The position numbers were made by a program, and so were the translations under genes. DNA of 6,821 nucleotides, taken from JAHJFW01 sp964595075. GTDB lineage: Bacteria > Patescibacteriota > Patescibacteriia > 2-12-FULL-60-25. The notes below the pieces were generated by a model. It searched no databases. It saw nothing but the letters and a program-made list of their open reading frames with translations, and was not told where the DNA came from. The stretch lies in NCBI GenBank assembly GCA_964595075.1, contig CAZQNT010000041.1, forward strand, positions 1 through 6,821, in the 5' to 3' direction. Positions within the stretch are counted from its first letter, which is position 1. Every line of letters begins with the position of its first letter. This document shows positions 5,088 through 6,821 of the stretch, in pieces.

Positions 5088-6821
5088 CTCCCCGCATTTC
5101 TGAATCCGGCGGCAGCTTCTTCATTGTCGACCTAAAAACCGTCTTCGTGGCAGCTCTTTCCTGCCTCGGCGTATTCCCGTACCCATCTATTCTAATGGTT
5201 TTTTCCTGATAAAAATCATCGCCGTCCCAACGAGGCGCTCGTTCCTGCGTTCGCGGGTATCCGGTTCCGAACGCTTCGCACATTTCCATTCTCTCCATAA
5301 GATACGGAGGGAGTTCCTGCAAAAATATAGACGGCGGCGCGAACGACAATCCCTCGCTCGCCCGCGTTGCGGAATATGTGAGATATAGATTGCGGCGAGC
5401 ACGAGTTACCGCTACGTAAAAAAGCCGTCTTTCCTCTTCCATCTGCGCGTCATCATCCATCGCGTATCTGCTCGGAAACGCGGACTCCATCAGATGCATT
5501 ACAAAAACCGTATCCCACTCAAGGCCCTTGGCTTGGTGAACCGTGGAGAGGATCATGCGTTCGTCGTTCGGACTTGTTCCGCGCGACGAACCGATAGCGT
5601 CGTCGAACAGCGCGATATCGCCAAGAAAAGAATTCGCATCTTTATAACCTTCCGCGAACACGGCGAGCTGCTCGAGGTCATCCGTCCGTTCGCGCCAATC
5701 CGGAAATTCGCGTTCAAGATATTCCGCGTACGTGGACTTGATTATGGATCGAATAATTCGCGAAGGATCGCTCTCCGCGTTCGCCGTTCTTATCATTGCC
5801 AAGCACGACTCCATACCTCCTCGCGCTCTATCCGGTAGGGCGAGAGGACTACCGCTATCCAATACTTCTCCGATCGTCTCGATTTCTCGTGTCATCGCCG
5901 CGATTCGCGCAGCCATGGTCGCCCCGATCCCCTGTTGCATTTGCAATAATCGAAGCCACGCGGATTCGTCTCGCGGATTTTGAATGACGCGAAGACACGC
6001 TAAAACGTCTTTGATATGCGCGCGCCCGAAAAACCGAACGCCTCCGCGATAGTCGTACGGAATATCTCGCTTCATCAGCTCCATTTCCAAAATGTGCGAG
6101 TGAGCGGAACTTCGAAACAACACGGCTATTCCAGCCAAAGCCGCGCCCTCATTTCGAAGCCGTAAAACCTGTTCCGCGATGAATCGCGCTTCTTGATGCG
6201 CCGTTCCGAACGACCCGACGATCGGTTTTTTTCCGCGCGGCAATAGCCCGACCAAATCTTTTTGAAACTGCGCGCGATTTTGAGATAGAGACGCGTTCGC
6301 CAAATCGAGGATGTCCGGAGTCGAACGATAGTTTGTGACAAGTTTGTGCACTTTCGCATCCGGCCATTCTTCAGGAAAACGAAGTATATTTTTGATATCC
6401 GCGCCGCGAAACGAATAAATGGATTGCGCGTCGTCCCCCACCACGAATGCATTGCGATGAGTCCGCGCGAGTCCGGTTACGATGCTCGCTTGAAGCGCGT
6501 TGGTATCCTGATATTCGTCGACAAGAATGTGACGAAACCGCGCGGACATGGCTTTTCCGATTTCCGGATGGTGAATCAGCGTGAGCCAGTTGCCGAGAAG
6601 ATCGTCGAAATCCATTGCCTGCGATGCGCGTTTTCGTTCTTCGTACAGACGGCGTACCTCGGTTATTTCGCTTAAACGATCTTCGAGATGCGGATATTTT
6701 TCTTCAAGGGCTTTCTCTATCGGCTTGACCGTATTTTTGCAATAAGAAATAACGTCCTGCAAGACCGCCGGCGACGGAAACCTGCGCGAAGTAACGTCGA
6801 ACGACGCGGCTTTCAAAATAG
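5059..6821 (-). CDS. UvrD/PcrA-type ATP-dependent DNA helicase, N-terminus outside the window
   Basis: About 585 codons of a superfamily 1A 3'-5' helicase, which unwinds DNA with ATP in excision or mismatch repair and replication restart. Counting from the codon at 6816: AMDFDDLLGNW (67-77), Walker B VDEYQDTN (99-106), motif III VVGDDAQSIYSFRGAD (125-140), motif IV TNYRST (161-166), AVLFRSSAH (231-239), motif V STVHQAKGLEWD (424-435) and motif VI VAVTRARR (468-475) with the arginine finger. The frame is open to the right edge (an Ile codon precedes), so the TTG at 6816 is not a start. The Q motif and Walker A, roughly 130-150 residues, lie outside. The C-terminal tail (about 500-585) is charged and lacks a recognisable Tudor-like domain. 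Its last nine residues, VTPSNSPLL, and the TAA are encoded by repeat element B. UvrD, PcrA and Rep cannot be told apart here. Confidence 0.93.
   Translation of the reverse strand, partial: ILKAASFDVTSRRFPSPAVLQDVISYCKNTVKPIEKALEEKYPHLEDRLSEITEVRRLYEERKRASQAMDFDDLLGNWLTLIHHPEIGKAMSARFRHILVDEYQDTNALQASIVTGLARTHRNAFVVGDDAQSIYSFRGADIKNILRFPEEWPDAKVHKLVTNYRSTPDILDLANASLSQNRAQFQKDLVGLLPRGKKPIVGSFGTAHQEARFIAEQVLRLRNEGAALAGIAVLFRSSAHSHILEMELMKRDIPYDYRGGVRFFGRAHIKDVLACLRVIQNPRDESAWLRLLQMQQGIGATMAARIAAMTREIETIGEVLDSGSPLALPDRARGGMESCLAMIRTANAESDPSRIIRSIIKSTYAEYLEREFPDWRERTDDLEQLAVFAEGYKDANSFLGDIALFDDAIGSSRGTSPNDERMILSTVHQAKGLEWDTVFVMHLMESAFPSRYAMDDDAQMEEERRLFYVAVTRARRNLYLTYSATRASEGLSFAPPSIFLQELPPYLMERMEMCEAFGTGYPRTQERAPRWDGDDFYQEKTIRIDGYGNTPRQERAATKTVFRSTMKKLPPDSEMRGVTPSNSPLL

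Overview
The window looks like bacterial chromosome from a streamlined, probably Candidate Phyla Radiation (Patescibacteria/Parcubacteria-like) genome. This is an inference. It rests on tightly overlapping genes on one strand, weak or absent Shine-Dalgarno sites, a secreted C39-type protein of a style common in those genomes, and a short, very divergent S-adenosylmethionine synthetase. Stops TAA, TAG and TGA are all used, so the standard code fits. No rRNA, tRNA, CRISPR array, transposase or phage gene is visible.

All recognisable genes are on the minus strand. In order of transcription, right to left, they are: (1) a UvrD/PcrA-type superfamily 1 helicase, entering from the right edge without its N-terminus; (2) a 79-nt double-hairpin inverted repeat (element B) that covers the last helicase codons and its stop; (3) a divergent AdoMet synthetase (metK-like) that is split by a +1 frameshift at a TTT TGA C sequence and becomes a 327-aa protein when joined; (4) a second, unrelated 78-nt inverted repeat (element A); (5) a compact five-gene run made of a cyclophilin-type peptidyl-prolyl isomerase lipoprotein, a C39-like exported protein, a four-helix membrane protein of unknown function, a CapA-like metallophosphoesterase and exodeoxyribonuclease VII large subunit (xseA), which runs off the left edge.

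The five-gene run is linked by a 4-nt ATGA overlap, a 3-nt gap, a 22-nt overlap and a 1-nt TAATG overlap, so it is probably one operon. Its first four products are predicted to act in or outside the membrane (folding, peptide-bond hydrolysis or binding, membrane anchoring, a surface phosphoesterase). The last is a cytoplasmic DNA repair nuclease. The helicase is also a repair or replication enzyme, but it is separated from the operon by metK and the two repeats.

The points most worth a second look are the metK frameshift and its altered active-site motifs, the two repeat elements that bracket metK and show compensating base changes in their stems, the repeat-derived C-terminus of the helicase, and a 12-base run of N that hides part of the metal-binding motif of the CapA-like protein. 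No intergenic stretch exceeds about 145 bases.
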